A stretch of 64,000 bases of DNA. Origin: Candidatus Nanoarchaeia archaeon (lineage in GTDB: Archaea; Nanobdellota; Nanobdellia; Woesearchaeales; SKIA01). Below, piece by piece: positions 16,137 to 25,046 of this stretch. How positions within the stretch are numbered: the first letter of the stretch is position 1; the number at the start of each line of letters is the position of its first letter. The stretch lies in contig JANQNG010000036.1 of NCBI GenBank assembly GCA_028279685.1, positions 1-64,000 on the forward strand, written 5' to 3'. A program made the translations under genes and the position numbers. Under the pieces are notes generated by a model. The model saw only the letters and a program-made list of their open reading frames with translations. It searched no databases and was not told where the DNA came from.

Positions 16137-16778
16137 TTATATTGTTTTTATGTATTGTGGAGAGAGTTCATGCATATCAGTGATAAGGATGTCTGCAGGA
16201 TAGTCTTTATGCTTGTCATTAACTAAACCTATGCATTTCATACCTGCACTTTTTGCTGCTAGCATACCGCTTTTTCCATCCTCTATCACTAAGCAGTCTT
16301 CGGGATTAGTATTTATTTTTTTTGCAGCTAGTAGGAATGATTCTGGGTCTGGTTTTCCTTTATTTACTTGATCTCCGCTAACTATTACCTGAAACATGTC
16401 AATTATTTCAAGTTTTTCCAACACCGTTTGAACATAATCAAAATGAGATGATGATGCTACAGCTAAAGGAATATTATTTTTATGAAGATCTTTGATGAAT
16501 TCTATAGAACCTGGAATAGCGTCAACTTCTTTTTCAGATAATTCTTTCATTTTTTTCCATTTTTCATTAATAAGTTCTTTCAGATCGTATGTGGCTTTTT
16601 TTTCATCAAGTAATTCTTTGAAAAATTGTGTTGTACGAACACCAGCATATCTGTCAGTTATTTGATCTGAAGTCAAGTTAATGCCATATCTATTAAGTAT
16701 CTCAGATTCTATTGCTGAGTGAATTTTTTGTGTATCTGATATCACTCCATCCATATCAAAGATAACTGCTTTTACCAT
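16137..16778 (-). CDS. HAD-superfamily phosphatase, beta-phosphoglucomutase-like
   Basis: A 213-residue protein. Motif I is IFDMDGVISDT with both catalytic Asp residues, the cap helical domain runs about 16-80, motif II is the Ser of VASSSHFDYV, motif III the Lys of KGKPDPESF, and motif IV VIEDGKSGMLAAKSAGMKCIG. This is the beta-PGM/phosphatase subgroup, acting on small sugar phosphates. The ATG at 16778 was chosen because a TATAAAAAG box lies about 25 nt upstream (leaderless); an upstream GTG at 16793 is too close to the box. It likely forms an operon with DUF1385. Confidence 0.9.
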   Translation of the reverse strand: MVKAVIFDMDGVISDTQKIHSAIESEILNRYGINLTSDQITDRYAGVRTTQFFKELLDEKKATYDLKELINEKWKKMKELSEKEVDAIPGSIEFIKDLHKNNIPLAVASSSHFDYVQTVLEKLEIIDMFQVIVSGDQVNKGKPDPESFLLAAKKINTNPEDCLVIEDGKSGMLAAKSAGMKCIGLVNDKHKDYPADILITDMHELSPQYIKTI

Positions 16779-16849
16779 GAAAAATAGATTCACATGGTCT
16801 TTTTATATGTTGTGAAAACTTTATAAGATGAAATATGTTGCTTATTTTC

Positions 16850-17137
16850 ATGTCAAAAGAAATAACAAAGGAAACGTTAACGAAAGCATTCAGCGTGACG
16901 GAAGAAGCTATTGCCATGGTGAAGGAGAAAGGATTCGATGAGTCAAGAATTGATGATGCTAAAGATTTCCTGAATATGGCAGAATCCTATGTCAAAGATG
17001 CTAAGTATTTCCAAGAGAAAGGAGATATGATCAGGGCATTTGGTTGTGTTTATTATGCGCATGGTTGGTTAGATGCAGGTGCCAGAATAGGGTTGTTTAA
17101 CGTTAAAGATTCGAGGTTGTTCACGGTTGATGATTAA
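16850..17137 (+). CDS. DUF357 family protein
   Basis: A 95-residue all-helical protein. The FLNMAESYVKDAKYFQEKGD stretch followed by AFGCVYYAHGWLDAGARIGLF is the conserved core of archaeal DUF357 (COG1849), a small dimeric helical bundle of unknown role. The ATG at 16850 was chosen because an ACTTTATAAG box lies about 26 nt upstream; an earlier ATG at 16835 is too near it. It is transcribed alone, and a palindromic repeat begins 4 bp after its stop. Confidence 0.85.
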   Translation: MSKEITKETLTKAFSVTEEAIAMVKEKGFDESRIDDAKDFLNMAESYVKDAKYFQEKGDMIRAFGCVYYAHGWLDAGARIGLFNVKDSRLFTVDD

Positions 17138-17141
17138 GATA

Positions 17142-17236
17142 GCGTTACCGCCTAGCGGAGTTTTCTGATTTACTATCTAATGCGCTAAAAATCGACATGG
17201 TCTTATGATTATAAATCGAACGGAGCGCGGCAATGC
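17142..17236. repeat. ~95-bp palindromic intergenic repeat, copy D
   Basis: Arms GCGTTACCGC (17142-17151) and GCGGCAATGC (17227-17236) pair in 8 of 10 positions. The inner signatures CTAGCGGAG on the left and CGAACGGAGC on the right match the family. It fills the gap between two convergent genes, where it could also serve as a transcription stop. Confidence 0.6.
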
Positions 17237-17246
17237 GGTGTGATGA

Positions 17247-17930
17247 TTAACCCCAGAATTTTTTCTTGAATTCGAGAACTTTTTGTATTCTACTTTCTTT
17301 CTTTTCTGTTTTTTTCTTTGTTTTCTTAGTTACTTTCTTCTTTGTTTTTTTCTTCGATTTTTTCTTTGCTTTCTTTTTCTTCGTACCTCCTCTTTTCATC
17401 GGAGCTCGAGCAACATCACCATCTTTGTCGAGAAAGTAGAGCCATCCTTTTTTTCTCTTGATGCCTGTTAATGCAACTTTATTATCTTTTATTTTTCCAT
17501 GTAACCATTTTAGTTTCTCCTGGACACGGTCTCCCAGAGCACCAATATGGTTGAGGAAGACTGAGCAAAGATAACAGAGCATAAGGTTTAATACCATAAT
17601 GCCAGCAAATTTCATTTTTTGGAAAACAGGAAATTGTGTAGCAACGGCGAATATAAAGTAGAGGAATACCAATATTAAAGGCATAATCCAGAGAAAGAAT
17701 GCCTTTTCTCTTCTTTTGTAATGATGTGTCATGTTTACTGCAATGTAAATGATTGATGGAACGAATCCTATGGCTACAATATGCAATCCTGTCTCAGTAG
17801 CCAAAGATAATGCTAGAATAATTGCGAACATCAGAACTGTGCAGCTGCCAAGAATGACTCTATCAGCAGTATTCATCTCAGGAGTCCATATAATCTCTTT
17901 CTTATCTGATTCCTTTGGAATAGGATACAC
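17247..17930 (-). CDS. Four-helix membrane protein with Lys-rich tail
   Basis: About 227 residues. Four predicted membrane helices lie at about 24-44, 49-65, 79-97 and 104-126, then a cytoplasmic part containing GWLYFLDKDGDVARAPMKRGG and about 40 residues of almost pure Lys (KKKAKKKSKKKTKKK type). The tail could bind nucleic acid or ribosomes. The longest frame starts at GTG 17930, but this GTG overlaps the GGAGG site itself. An ATT codon 6 nt after GGAGGTG is in frame and is a better-spaced start. Function unknown. Confidence 0.6.
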   Translation of the reverse strand: MYPIPKESDKKEIIWTPEMNTADRVILGSCTVLMFAIILALSLATETGLHIVAIGFVPSIIYIAVNMTHHYKRREKAFFLWIMPLILVFLYFIFAVATQFPVFQKMKFAGIMVLNLMLCYLCSVFLNHIGALGDRVQEKLKWLHGKIKDNKVALTGIKRKKGWLYFLDKDGDVARAPMKRGGTKKKKAKKKSKKKTKKKVTKKTKKKTEKKESRIQKVLEFKKKFWG

Positions 17931-17998
17931 CTCCCTAAATAATACTGGAAACTTATGATTTAAAAAGATTTTTAAATCAGTGCTCTTAGTGAATTGTC

Positions 17999-18673
17999 AT
18001 GGAGCTTAAACTTCCTATATTTATTGTGAATTTCAAGACCTATGCAACAGCTATTGGTGGAGAAGCGGAAAAACTCGCTATGATTTGTGAGAAAGTGGCT
18101 AAGGATATGGATAAATCTGTTGCTGTTTCAGTTTCTCCGACGGATATTTATCGTGTTGCGCAGAAAGTCTCTATTCCTGTATTTTCTGAACGTGTTGATG
18201 CAGAAGGATTTGGCAGCCATACAGGAAAAATCATTCCTGAAGATATAAAAGTCAATAATGCTGTGGGAAGTTTGGTGAATCATTCTGAAGATAGATTGCG
18301 TTTTGATATTATCAAATCAGTTACTGAAAGATTACGATCGTTAGGGTTGGTGTCATGTTTATGTGCGAATGATGCTGTTTCTGCAAAAGCATTGGCTGTG
18401 TTTCTTCCTGATATGATTGCGGTAGAACCTCCTGAATTAATTGGAGGAGACGTTTCAGTAAGCAGCGCAAAACCAGAAGTAATTACCAATACGGTAAATT
18501 ATGTAAAGAGTGTTGCTGATGTTCCTGTGTTATGTGGTGCTGGTGTGAATTCGCATGATGATGTGAAGAAAGCATTAGAATTAGGCGCGCAAGGAATCTT
18601 AATTGCTTCTGCAATCACGAAAGCTAAGGATCCGGAAGAGAAATTAAGAGAGTTATTGAGTGCATTCCCTTAA
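17999..18673 (+). CDS. tpiA: Triosephosphate isomerase
   Basis: A 224-residue archaeal-type short TIM. Catalytic residues are N11 and K13 (NFKTY), H95 (LVNHSE) and E143 (AVEPPELIGG). The phosphate-binding end is GAGVNSHDDV plus GILIASAI. It interconverts dihydroxyacetone phosphate and glyceraldehyde 3-phosphate in glycolysis or gluconeogenesis. A TTTTTAAATC box about 25 nt before the ATG indicates a leaderless transcript. Its end overlaps that of trpS on the other strand by 4 bp. Confidence 0.96.
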   Translation: MELKLPIFIVNFKTYATAIGGEAEKLAMICEKVAKDMDKSVAVSVSPTDIYRVAQKVSIPVFSERVDAEGFGSHTGKIIPEDIKVNNAVGSLVNHSEDRLRFDIIKSVTERLRSLGLVSCLCANDAVSAKALAVFLPDMIAVEPPELIGGDVSVSSAKPEVITNTVNYVKSVADVPVLCGAGVNSHDDVKKALELGAQGILIASAITKAKDPEEKLRELLSAFP

Positions 18674-19779
18674 GGTTTATACATAAACTCATCAATTCTT
18701 TTCTTTGCTGCTTCTCTTCGTTTTTGATGCTCTGCTAAGAATGCATTGATCTTGTCGATAAGAATCTGTTTGATTTCTCCTGTGAGCATTTTCCCTGATT
18801 TATAGTCATCATGGATTTGCTTCAGTTTTGCATCATCCTCTTCAAAGTATTGTAGCCATAGGTAAGGCACATCAATATCAGGATTGCCTCCTAATTTACG
18901 ATGTTCTTCAATGCTTACTTGTCCTCCGGAGAATGCATGTTTATTGATTTTCTTCTTTACCATTTCAGGATTGTCAGTTGTGAGAATTGCTTTATCAGGA
19001 TCAGTGCTTGCCATCTTTCCTTGGGCTCCTTCCAAAGGACACATCATCTTTCCGTGGATGATTGCGGGTTTATGATGTCCAAGTTTCTCAACGACATCCC
19101 TTGAGATCCTGAAGTGAGGATCTTGATCCACTCCTAAAGGAATTAAACAAGGTCTTTTTTCATTTCTCAAAACATTAGGTAAGAATGCAGGGACGGTCTG
19201 CATTGAAGTATAGAAAATACTACCTATATTATTTGAATCAGTAAAGCCGAACGCGCTCTTGATTGTTGAGAATGTAATTTTCTTAGCGACTTTTATTGCT
19301 TCGGGATACATGATGCCTGCATGCTTTGTGTCATGAAGGAAAAAAGTTTTCTTTGGATCAAAACCTATAGCGATTGCATCGAGCATATTCTCATATGTCC
19401 ATTTTTGGATTTCGTCGTATGTTTTATTTTTGAAGAGAAATTTCTCATCATCAGTAAATTGAAACCATAGTTCTACATCAAAGGTATCTTGGAGCCATTT
19501 TGTGAAAACCCATGTTGTCAGGTGTCCTAGGTGCAAAGGTCCTGATGGTCCGCATCCAGTATACAGGAAGAATTTATTTCCCTTATCGTATTCATCTAAA
19601 GCCCATTTGAGATCTCTATGGGCAAAGAAGATTCCTCTTCGGAGTAGGTGATGGATTCCTCCTGCTTTCTTCTTCATTCTTTCTAACAAATCAGGTGTGA
19701 GTTTCTTGATGCCGAATTCAGCAATAAGCCTATCGTAATCAATCAATCCTTCAACTTCATAGGGATTTATTGTTGCCAT
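18670..19779 (-). CDS. trpS: Tryptophanyl-tRNA synthetase
   Basis: A 369-residue class I synthetase of the archaeal/eukaryotic TrpRS type. The HIGH motif appears as PSGPLHLGHL at about residues 79-88, and the KMSKS motif as KMAST in GKMASTDPDKAI. The QFTDDEKF segment helps bind Trp. It charges tRNA-Trp. The transcript is probably leaderless: TTATATATTTC lies about 25 nt before the ATG. Length is close to the archaeal norm. Confidence 0.95.
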   Translation of the reverse strand: MATINPYEVEGLIDYDRLIAEFGIKKLTPDLLERMKKKAGGIHHLLRRGIFFAHRDLKWALDEYDKGNKFFLYTGCGPSGPLHLGHLTTWVFTKWLQDTFDVELWFQFTDDEKFLFKNKTYDEIQKWTYENMLDAIAIGFDPKKTFFLHDTKHAGIMYPEAIKVAKKITFSTIKSAFGFTDSNNIGSIFYTSMQTVPAFLPNVLRNEKRPCLIPLGVDQDPHFRISRDVVEKLGHHKPAIIHGKMMCPLEGAQGKMASTDPDKAILTTDNPEMVKKKINKHAFSGGQVSIEEHRKLGGNPDIDVPYLWLQYFEEDDAKLKQIHDDYKSGKMLTGEIKQILIDKINAFLAEHQKRREAAKKRIDEFMYKP

Positions 19780-19853
19780 AGAGCTGTTTTAGCCCTGAAA
19801 TATATAAAATTGCCTGTTTTTTGAGTTTCTTTATATTAAATAGAAAGGGAAAC

Positions 19854-20726
19854 TTATATTGCTATTCTTTTTGCGGATTCTGTATCGTAGAGATCGAGAG
19901 ATATTACATGTACTTGAGGATTCAAATGATCATTTCCTGCGCTTAAACAGAGAGTTTTGCCTATTTTTTCTTTGAATGTACCTGATACTTCAACAGTTTC
20001 ATGGATATGTCCGTGGAGACTGATAAGAGGTTGATTTTTTTCAATAATACTTCTTATTGCGAGACTTCCAACATGATCTTTACTTCTTATCATATCTAAC
20101 TTAGTGTTGTATGGTGGTGAGTGTGTTACTAGTATTGTTTTTCTTGGGTTTGCAAGTTCCATGAGTTTCTTTAAATCATTCTCAATAGTATCATCTCTTT
20201 CAGATAAATCAAATGATTTTTTTACTATTTTTCCCCCTTCTGTTTGAATTCCCTCTGTAACAAATCCTTTTCTTGTTTCAGTCTCATGCTCAATATCAGC
20301 ATCAAGTTTCTCCCAATCTTTATATTTGAAAGGAGTAAGAGGAACAAATGAATATCCTATGATTTTGAAATCTTCAAATAGAGGAAGACAGGTGTTATGA
20401 ATGACGGAAAATCCTTTTCTTTCTTGATTTTCTTTGAGAAATTGACTGTTTGCTTTGAAATCGTCATTACCTAGCATAAGAAAGATATTGCATATATGAT
20501 CTCTCTTTTTGTTTTCTGTATTGAATCTTACTATGGTAGTAAATAAGGTGTTTGAGATGAATTTTTTTTGATCTTGAATTGTTCTGCTTTTTGCATCTTT
20601 TGGCAGAAGATCACCCCCAATAATAATGGTGTCTATTTTTTTATCATATGCTTCTTTGAAGAGTTTTTCGTATTGTTTAGTATTACCATGCAAATCAGCT
20701 GTAAAGAGTATATGATGGGTGCTCAT
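19854..20726 (-). CDS. Calcineurin-like metallophosphoesterase
   Basis: A 290-residue protein with all dimetal-site motifs: DLHGN near residue 11, GGDLLPKD near 37, LGNDD near 84, THSPPYNT, and LHGHIHE near the C-terminus. The family includes phosphatases, nucleotide phosphodiesterases and nucleases; no substrate-specific feature is visible. Single-gene unit with an AATTATATAA box about 25 nt before the start. A second, smaller metallophosphoesterase lies at 25433. Confidence 0.9.
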   Translation of the reverse strand: MSTHHILFTADLHGNTKQYEKLFKEAYDKKIDTIIIGGDLLPKDAKSRTIQDQKKFISNTLFTTIVRFNTENKKRDHICNIFLMLGNDDFKANSQFLKENQERKGFSVIHNTCLPLFEDFKIIGYSFVPLTPFKYKDWEKLDADIEHETETRKGFVTEGIQTEGGKIVKKSFDLSERDDTIENDLKKLMELANPRKTILVTHSPPYNTKLDMIRSKDHVGSLAIRSIIEKNQPLISLHGHIHETVEVSGTFKEKIGKTLCLSAGNDHLNPQVHVISLDLYDTESAKRIAI

Positions 20727-20859
20727 AATTCAAGTAACAGTGCGTATGGTTATATAATTTCCTATTGTGATGGAGGATAAGATTTTATTTATAAATGGAT
20801 TCGTTAAGTGAGGATTTAACCTATAAGCATTATATATGATGGGATAATTCCATTGATTT

Positions 20860-21609
20860 ATGAATTTTAAGCATAGTGGGAATCTTTCTAAAGAACAACA
20901 GAGAAAGGGAGACAGAGTCTTGGAAATAATGGCTCAAATGGAAGAAGAGCGAAATGATCCGGGAAAAGAAACAAGTGTTCATCAAGAAGAATCTGCTGCT
21001 AGTGTATTCAGAAATTATAGGTCGAGAAGGGATTTGGAATATCTTGATGATGAAAAGAAGAGGTCACTTGTAGATTATTGTATTGAACAACTATATTCTA
21101 AAAAACAAAAATACATGGCAAGAGCTATTCTAGGAGATATCGGAACTTCTCAAGATACACTACGTTCTTTAACCAATCTTATCGGGGACTACAGCACTCC
21201 TGATACTATCAGAAATGACGCGAAACAAATACTCAAAGAATACAAACTAACCTCTCTTTGGGCAAAATTCATGGTTGATATGCTTTCGTCAAATCGACGA
21301 GAAGATGCAAAAGAGATGCTTAAGCACAAACCAGGATCAAATGTTATAGAACAACTCATTAAGGGATTAGATAAAAAAGATATTAGTAATGATTGCTTTG
21401 AAATTCTGTCAAGCTTTGAACCTAGCAAGAGATTAGTACATAAGCTTTTAGAAATGACCGTAAATGGATCTCACAGAAAAGAATTTGCATTGAAATTATT
21501 GAATCAATATGAGTACAGCGAACAGTATCGGTCGTTGCTCATTCATCATAGAGCAAATGCAAGATATAAGGATGTTATAGTGGAAATTCTCAAAACATAT
21601 GAATCATGA
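20860..21609 (+). CDS. Helical-repeat protein of unknown function
   Basis: A 249-residue soluble protein, nearly all helical. After a charged first 45 residues, helix pairs of roughly 30-35 residues follow (segments such as RAILGDIGTSQDTLRSLTNL and MLSSNRREDAKEMLKHKPG). This resembles a HEAT/ARM-type solenoid by eye, and such folds often bind proteins or nucleic acids. No catalytic motif is seen. A CATTATATATG box about 25 nt upstream suggests a leaderless transcript. It precedes the presenilin-like gene by 34 nt but that gene has its own TATA box. Confidence 0.55.
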   Translation: MNFKHSGNLSKEQQRKGDRVLEIMAQMEEERNDPGKETSVHQEESAASVFRNYRSRRDLEYLDDEKKRSLVDYCIEQLYSKKQKYMARAILGDIGTSQDTLRSLTNLIGDYSTPDTIRNDAKQILKEYKLTSLWAKFMVDMLSSNRREDAKEMLKHKPGSNVIEQLIKGLDKKDISNDCFEILSSFEPSKRLVHKLLEMTVNGSHRKEFALKLLNQYEYSEQYRSLLIHHRANARYKDVIVEILKTYES

Positions 21610-21643
21610 ATACATTTATAAACTTAGATAGTGACAAGATGCT

Positions 21644-22567
21644 ATGAAACATACAGTGAAAGTGACGTTTTTCCTGATACTGATTTTTTTTGTGTCACAG
21701 CTTGTTGGATTAGGATTAATCAATGAAAGTTCTTCTGTTGAGTTCGGTGAAAATGGAACGCTTGTGTTGGAACACGATGACACTATTATTGGTGAACGTC
21801 CTGATTTTCAAGGTTATCAAAGTTTTCTCTATTTAGCGTTTGGGATTGTTTTTGGTACTATTATTCTTTTGATACTGATTAAATTCCGTCAGAAGAGAAT
21901 ATGGAAAATTTGGTTTTCATTAGCTATCTTTATAGGATCTGCAATTGCACTTGGCGTGCTATTGCCTTGGTATGTTGCAGCGATTCTTGCGGCAGTTATT
22001 GTTTTCTTCAAAGTATGCAAACCTAATGTACTTGTCCATAATATTTCTGAAGTGCTTATTTATTCAGGTATTGCTGTTCTTTTAGTTCCTCTCTTTGATG
22101 TCTTTTGGATGGTAGTGGTGATGGTATTGATTGCTATTTATGACGCTATTGCTGTCTGGAAATCAAAGCATATGGTGTCTATGGCGAAATTCCAGACAGA
22201 AAGTAAAGTGTTTGCGGGATTGATGCTTCCGTATGATAAGAAAAAAGATAAGATTATGATGCATCGCAGATTAGAGAAACTTAAACCGTCGAAAAAAGGA
22301 AATATTCAAACAGCTATTCTTGGCGGAGGAGATATTGCATTTCCCTTACTGTTTACTGGTGCTGTGATGGAAGGATTGATTAGATCGGGGATTCCGAAAT
22401 TCACTTCATTTCTCTTGGTGTTGATTATTGTCATTACTGCAACAGCTGCATTGACAGGATTGTTTGTGTATTCTAAGAAGGGGAAATTCTATCCTGCAAT
22501 GCCTTTTTTATCTGCAGGTTGTTTTGTTGGTTGGGGCATCATGCATTTATTGTTGTTAGTCATCTAA
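21644..22567 (+). CDS. Presenilin/signal-peptide-peptidase-like intramembrane protease
   Basis: A 307-residue protein with about nine membrane helices. The two catalytic Asp motifs of family A22 are present: YD at residues 166-167 and GGGD ending at D230. The third conserved motif appears as PAMPF at 284-288, in place of PAL. It should cleave membrane helices of single-pass proteins, as archaeal presenilin homologues do. An unusual extra N-terminal loop after the first helix contains NES and NGT sequons. A stomatin-like gene follows by 46 nt; in other systems such scaffolds assist membrane proteases. Confidence 0.88.
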   Translation: MKHTVKVTFFLILIFFVSQLVGLGLINESSSVEFGENGTLVLEHDDTIIGERPDFQGYQSFLYLAFGIVFGTIILLILIKFRQKRIWKIWFSLAIFIGSAIALGVLLPWYVAAILAAVIVFFKVCKPNVLVHNISEVLIYSGIAVLLVPLFDVFWMVVVMVLIAIYDAIAVWKSKHMVSMAKFQTESKVFAGLMLPYDKKKDKIMMHRRLEKLKPSKKGNIQTAILGGGDIAFPLLFTGAVMEGLIRSGIPKFTSFLLVLIIVITATAALTGLFVYSKKGKFYPAMPFLSAGCFVGWGIMHLLLLVI

Positions 22568-22613
22568 ATATTTATAAAGTGTGATTGAGTGACTATCTTT
22601 GGGGGTTGATACT

Positions 22614-23363
22614 ATGGTGTTACTCAATTGGATAATTGGTGCGGTTATACTTTATTTCTTGGCAAGTCTTCGTGTTGTCAATGAATATGAAAGAGGAGTT
22701 AAATTCACATTCGGTAAGTTTACCGGGATTATGAATCCTGGGTTGAGAGTGGTGTTGCCTGTCATTCAGACATGGCAGAAAGTTGATATGAGAGTGAAAG
22801 CGGTTGATGTGCCTGATCAAGAAAGCATCACAAAAGATAATATTACGGTTGGTATTAACGCAGTGATCTATTACAAAGTAAGTGATGCGAAGAAAGCAAT
22901 TTTGGAAGTTGAGCGATTCAAATATGCGGTTTCACAGTTAGCACAGACTACGATGCGTAATATTGTTGGTGAAGTCGAATTGGATGATCTTCTCAGTAAA
23001 AGAGATAAGATTTCTGAAGAAATCAGGAAGATCATTGACAAAGAGACAGATCCTTGGGGTATTAAAGTCAACGCTGTTGAACTGAAAGATATAACTCTAG
23101 CTCCTGATATGAAAAGAGTTATTGGTAAGCAAGCAGAAGCTGAAAGAGAGAAACGAGCGGTAATTATCAAAGCAGAAGGAGAAGTGATTGCTGCTAACAA
23201 TATGTCAAAAGCAGCGAATACTTTGGCAAAGGGTCCTGGAGCATTGCATCTTCGTACACTGCAATCGATCAATGACATGAGTAGCGATAAATCAAATACT
23301 GTTGTGTTTGCGGTGCCTCTGGAAATATTGAAAGCATTCGAGGGATACAAGAAGAAGAAATAA
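22614..23363 (+). CDS. SPFH/stomatin-like membrane scaffold protein
   Basis: A 249-residue band-7 protein. One N-terminal membrane helix (residues 1-17) is followed by the SPFH domain, starting NEYERGVKFTFGKF and including VDVPDQESITKDNITVGI. A coiled-coil Glu/Ala-rich helix (KQAEAEREKRAVIIKAEGE) then leads to oligomerising hydrophobic residues. The ATG at 22614 lies downstream of a GGGGGTTGAT site. Stomatins form ring-like membrane microdomains and often work with proteases. No NfeD partner follows. A TTTATAAAG box lies upstream. Confidence 0.92.
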   Translation: MVLLNWIIGAVILYFLASLRVVNEYERGVKFTFGKFTGIMNPGLRVVLPVIQTWQKVDMRVKAVDVPDQESITKDNITVGINAVIYYKVSDAKKAILEVERFKYAVSQLAQTTMRNIVGEVELDDLLSKRDKISEEIRKIIDKETDPWGIKVNAVELKDITLAPDMKRVIGKQAEAEREKRAVIIKAEGEVIAANNMSKAANTLAKGPGALHLRTLQSINDMSSDKSNTVVFAVPLEILKAFEGYKKKK

Positions 23364-23442
23364 TTAATTTATTTTTTTCTTTATTTCTCTGTTAATTGTT
23401 AAGCGAACGTTTATAAATAAATAATTTTTTCTTCAATCTGAG

Positions 23443-23757
23443 ATGGTGAAGATTTTTTTAAAACGGTATTGGATGTTGGTTGTTATAACCTTATTCTTGC
23501 TGCTGAGCATGATAGGGTTTCCATTCATAGTTAAAATCCCTATTTTACTCTATGCACTATATAGGGGAATCAAATTAATAGGTCATTCAGGCTGCCCTAC
23601 TTGCATATATAAATTTTTGATTGCGATAGCACTTGCAATCATGGTATTGATCTCATTACCCACTAAAACGTATTTGATTGCTATTGCTATTCTTTGGGTG
23701 AAACCAACCATTGATGCTTTGACAAAAGATAATAAAGACAGTCCTACGCATCATTAA
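23443..23757 (+). CDS. Small multi-helix membrane protein, unknown function
   Basis: A 104-residue protein with three hydrophobic helices at about 9-30, 32-44 and 58-87. A CPTC motif between helices 2 and 3 could form a disulfide or bind metal. A polar, Lys/Asp-rich tail ends in HH. A CGTTTATAAATAAAT box about 30 nt before the ATG suggests a leaderless transcript. No family recognised. It follows the stomatin-like gene but has its own promoter. Confidence 0.55.
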   Translation: MVKIFLKRYWMLVVITLFLLLSMIGFPFIVKIPILLYALYRGIKLIGHSGCPTCIYKFLIAIALAIMVLISLPTKTYLIAIAILWVKPTIDALTKDNKDSPTHH

Positions 23758-23844
23758 TGAACATATTCAATCTAATCTTATCCTATATTTTTTATTCTTA
23801 TTATTTCCCCATTTTCTAATGTATAGATCGCAGTTGAAATAATC

Positions 23845-24720
23845 CTAATCTAATTTTTCAAGTAGATCAAGTTTTATAAGCTTTTCTTTGTGGTTTTTCG
23901 GTATATTCTCCTTCTCAAAACAAATTTCGTAGAATTCACATTGGCCTGTTTTCCATTTACATAAAGGAGTCACATTCTTAGGATAATCTTCAATATTGTC
24001 ACTTTCTGTATTGACGTGAATAAGTTCTAATTCTTCCTTTGCTAATGCAACGAGTTCATCATTAACATCTATAGTCCGTTCTCCGTGTTTCAACAACCAT
24101 AACCCTACTTTATCAGGATGTCTTCCGTATTTTTCATTGAATAATAATGCATAGATTGCCAGTTGTAATCTGTATTCTGGTTTCATTTCATCTGCTTTTG
24201 AGGTCTTATAATCCATAACTTTAACTTTACCATTTTCATATTCGATATAGTCAATGAATCCTCTGACCGAATACATATCACTGCGAAATTCTTTTTCTCG
24301 AAACTTAGGTTTTATTTCTTTGAATGCCTCTTCAACAGTTTTTTTCTTGTCATCTAAAACTATCTTGAGTTTATTGAAGAATTGATTTAACCAATTTGCT
24401 AACATCACCAAACTATCCTGATAGTAATGTGAAATCTCTTCATCTGATAAATCGATTGATTTCAATCGTTTTTGAGCATCATCCCATTTCTTATCGAATA
24501 ATCCTCTGATGTATTTAGTGAATCGATTGATGAAGTTTTCACGATCTAAGTCCTCTGTTGGCATATCGAAGAACTTCTCCAACACATCATGCACAACACC
24601 TCCTCTGATGGTGTGTACATTCTCAGAAGTTTCTAACTTCGCATTGTAAATAAAGAAATACTTCCTAGGGCATTGCTTGTATGTGTTAATACTGCTTGGA
24701 CTTTGGACTCTTTTTGCCAT
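23845..24720 (-). CDS. RecB/Cas4-like PD-(D/E)XK nuclease with Cys cluster
   Basis: A 291-residue protein. It starts with SPSSINTYKQCPRKYFF, the typical RecB-nuclease N-terminal motif with a Cys. The active site has H in GVVHDVLEKFF, D in GFIDYIEYENGKVKVMDYKTSK and the D-x-K (MDYKTSK). C-terminal cysteines in PLCKWK and QCEFYEIC complete a probable Fe-S cluster, as in Cas4/AddB. No cas genes are nearby, so it is probably a DNA repair exonuclease. The ATG at 24720 was chosen because TTTATAAAC lies about 25 nt upstream. Confidence 0.87.
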   Translation of the reverse strand: MAKRVQSPSSINTYKQCPRKYFFIYNAKLETSENVHTIRGGVVHDVLEKFFDMPTEDLDRENFINRFTKYIRGLFDKKWDDAQKRLKSIDLSDEEISHYYQDSLVMLANWLNQFFNKLKIVLDDKKKTVEEAFKEIKPKFREKEFRSDMYSVRGFIDYIEYENGKVKVMDYKTSKADEMKPEYRLQLAIYALLFNEKYGRHPDKVGLWLLKHGERTIDVNDELVALAKEELELIHVNTESDNIEDYPKNVTPLCKWKTGQCEFYEICFEKENIPKNHKEKLIKLDLLEKLD

Positions 24721-24809
24721 TTCTACATAGAAGAAAGCTTTGTTTATAAACATGCCTGCTATATATGTCCAATGGAAATATTTAAGTATAATTAAATTAT
24801 ACATATTAT

Positions 24810-25046
24810 ATGGAATCGTTTGAAGCTACATTAAAGAAATGGGGTAATTCAATGGGCATAGTTGTACCTCGTGATATTTGCGAAAAAATCAAGGCAAAAC
24901 ATAAGAAGAAATTGAAGTTTTACGTTGAGGATGGTGAAAACATGGATTCGGTTTGGGAAGAGACCTTCGGAACGCTTCCGAAAACAAAGAGATCAACACA
25001 AGAGATACTCGATGAAATGGATGCAGAAAACAATGAAGAGTGGTAA
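24810..25046 (+). CDS. VapB-type antitoxin, AbrB/SpoVT fold
   Basis: A 78-residue protein. An N-terminal swapped-hairpin DNA-binding domain (ATLKKWGNSMGIVVPRDICEKI) is typical of AbrB antitoxins. The acidic C-terminal tail (EEILDEMDAENNEE-like) would bind the toxin. It overlaps the PIN toxin gene by 14 bp, the usual tight coupling. The promoter lies in the AT-rich gap shared with the divergent nuclease gene and is probably autorepressed by the complex. Confidence 0.88.
   Translation: MESFEATLKKWGNSMGIVVPRDICEKIKAKHKKKLKFYVEDGENMDSVWEETFGTLPKTKRSTQEILDEMDAENNEEW

Noticed and set aside
23845-24720. Cas4 of a CRISPR system
   Set aside because: The Cys positions and nuclease motifs resemble Cas4, but there are no cas1, cas2 or repeats nearby. 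A general RecB-like repair nuclease is the safer call.
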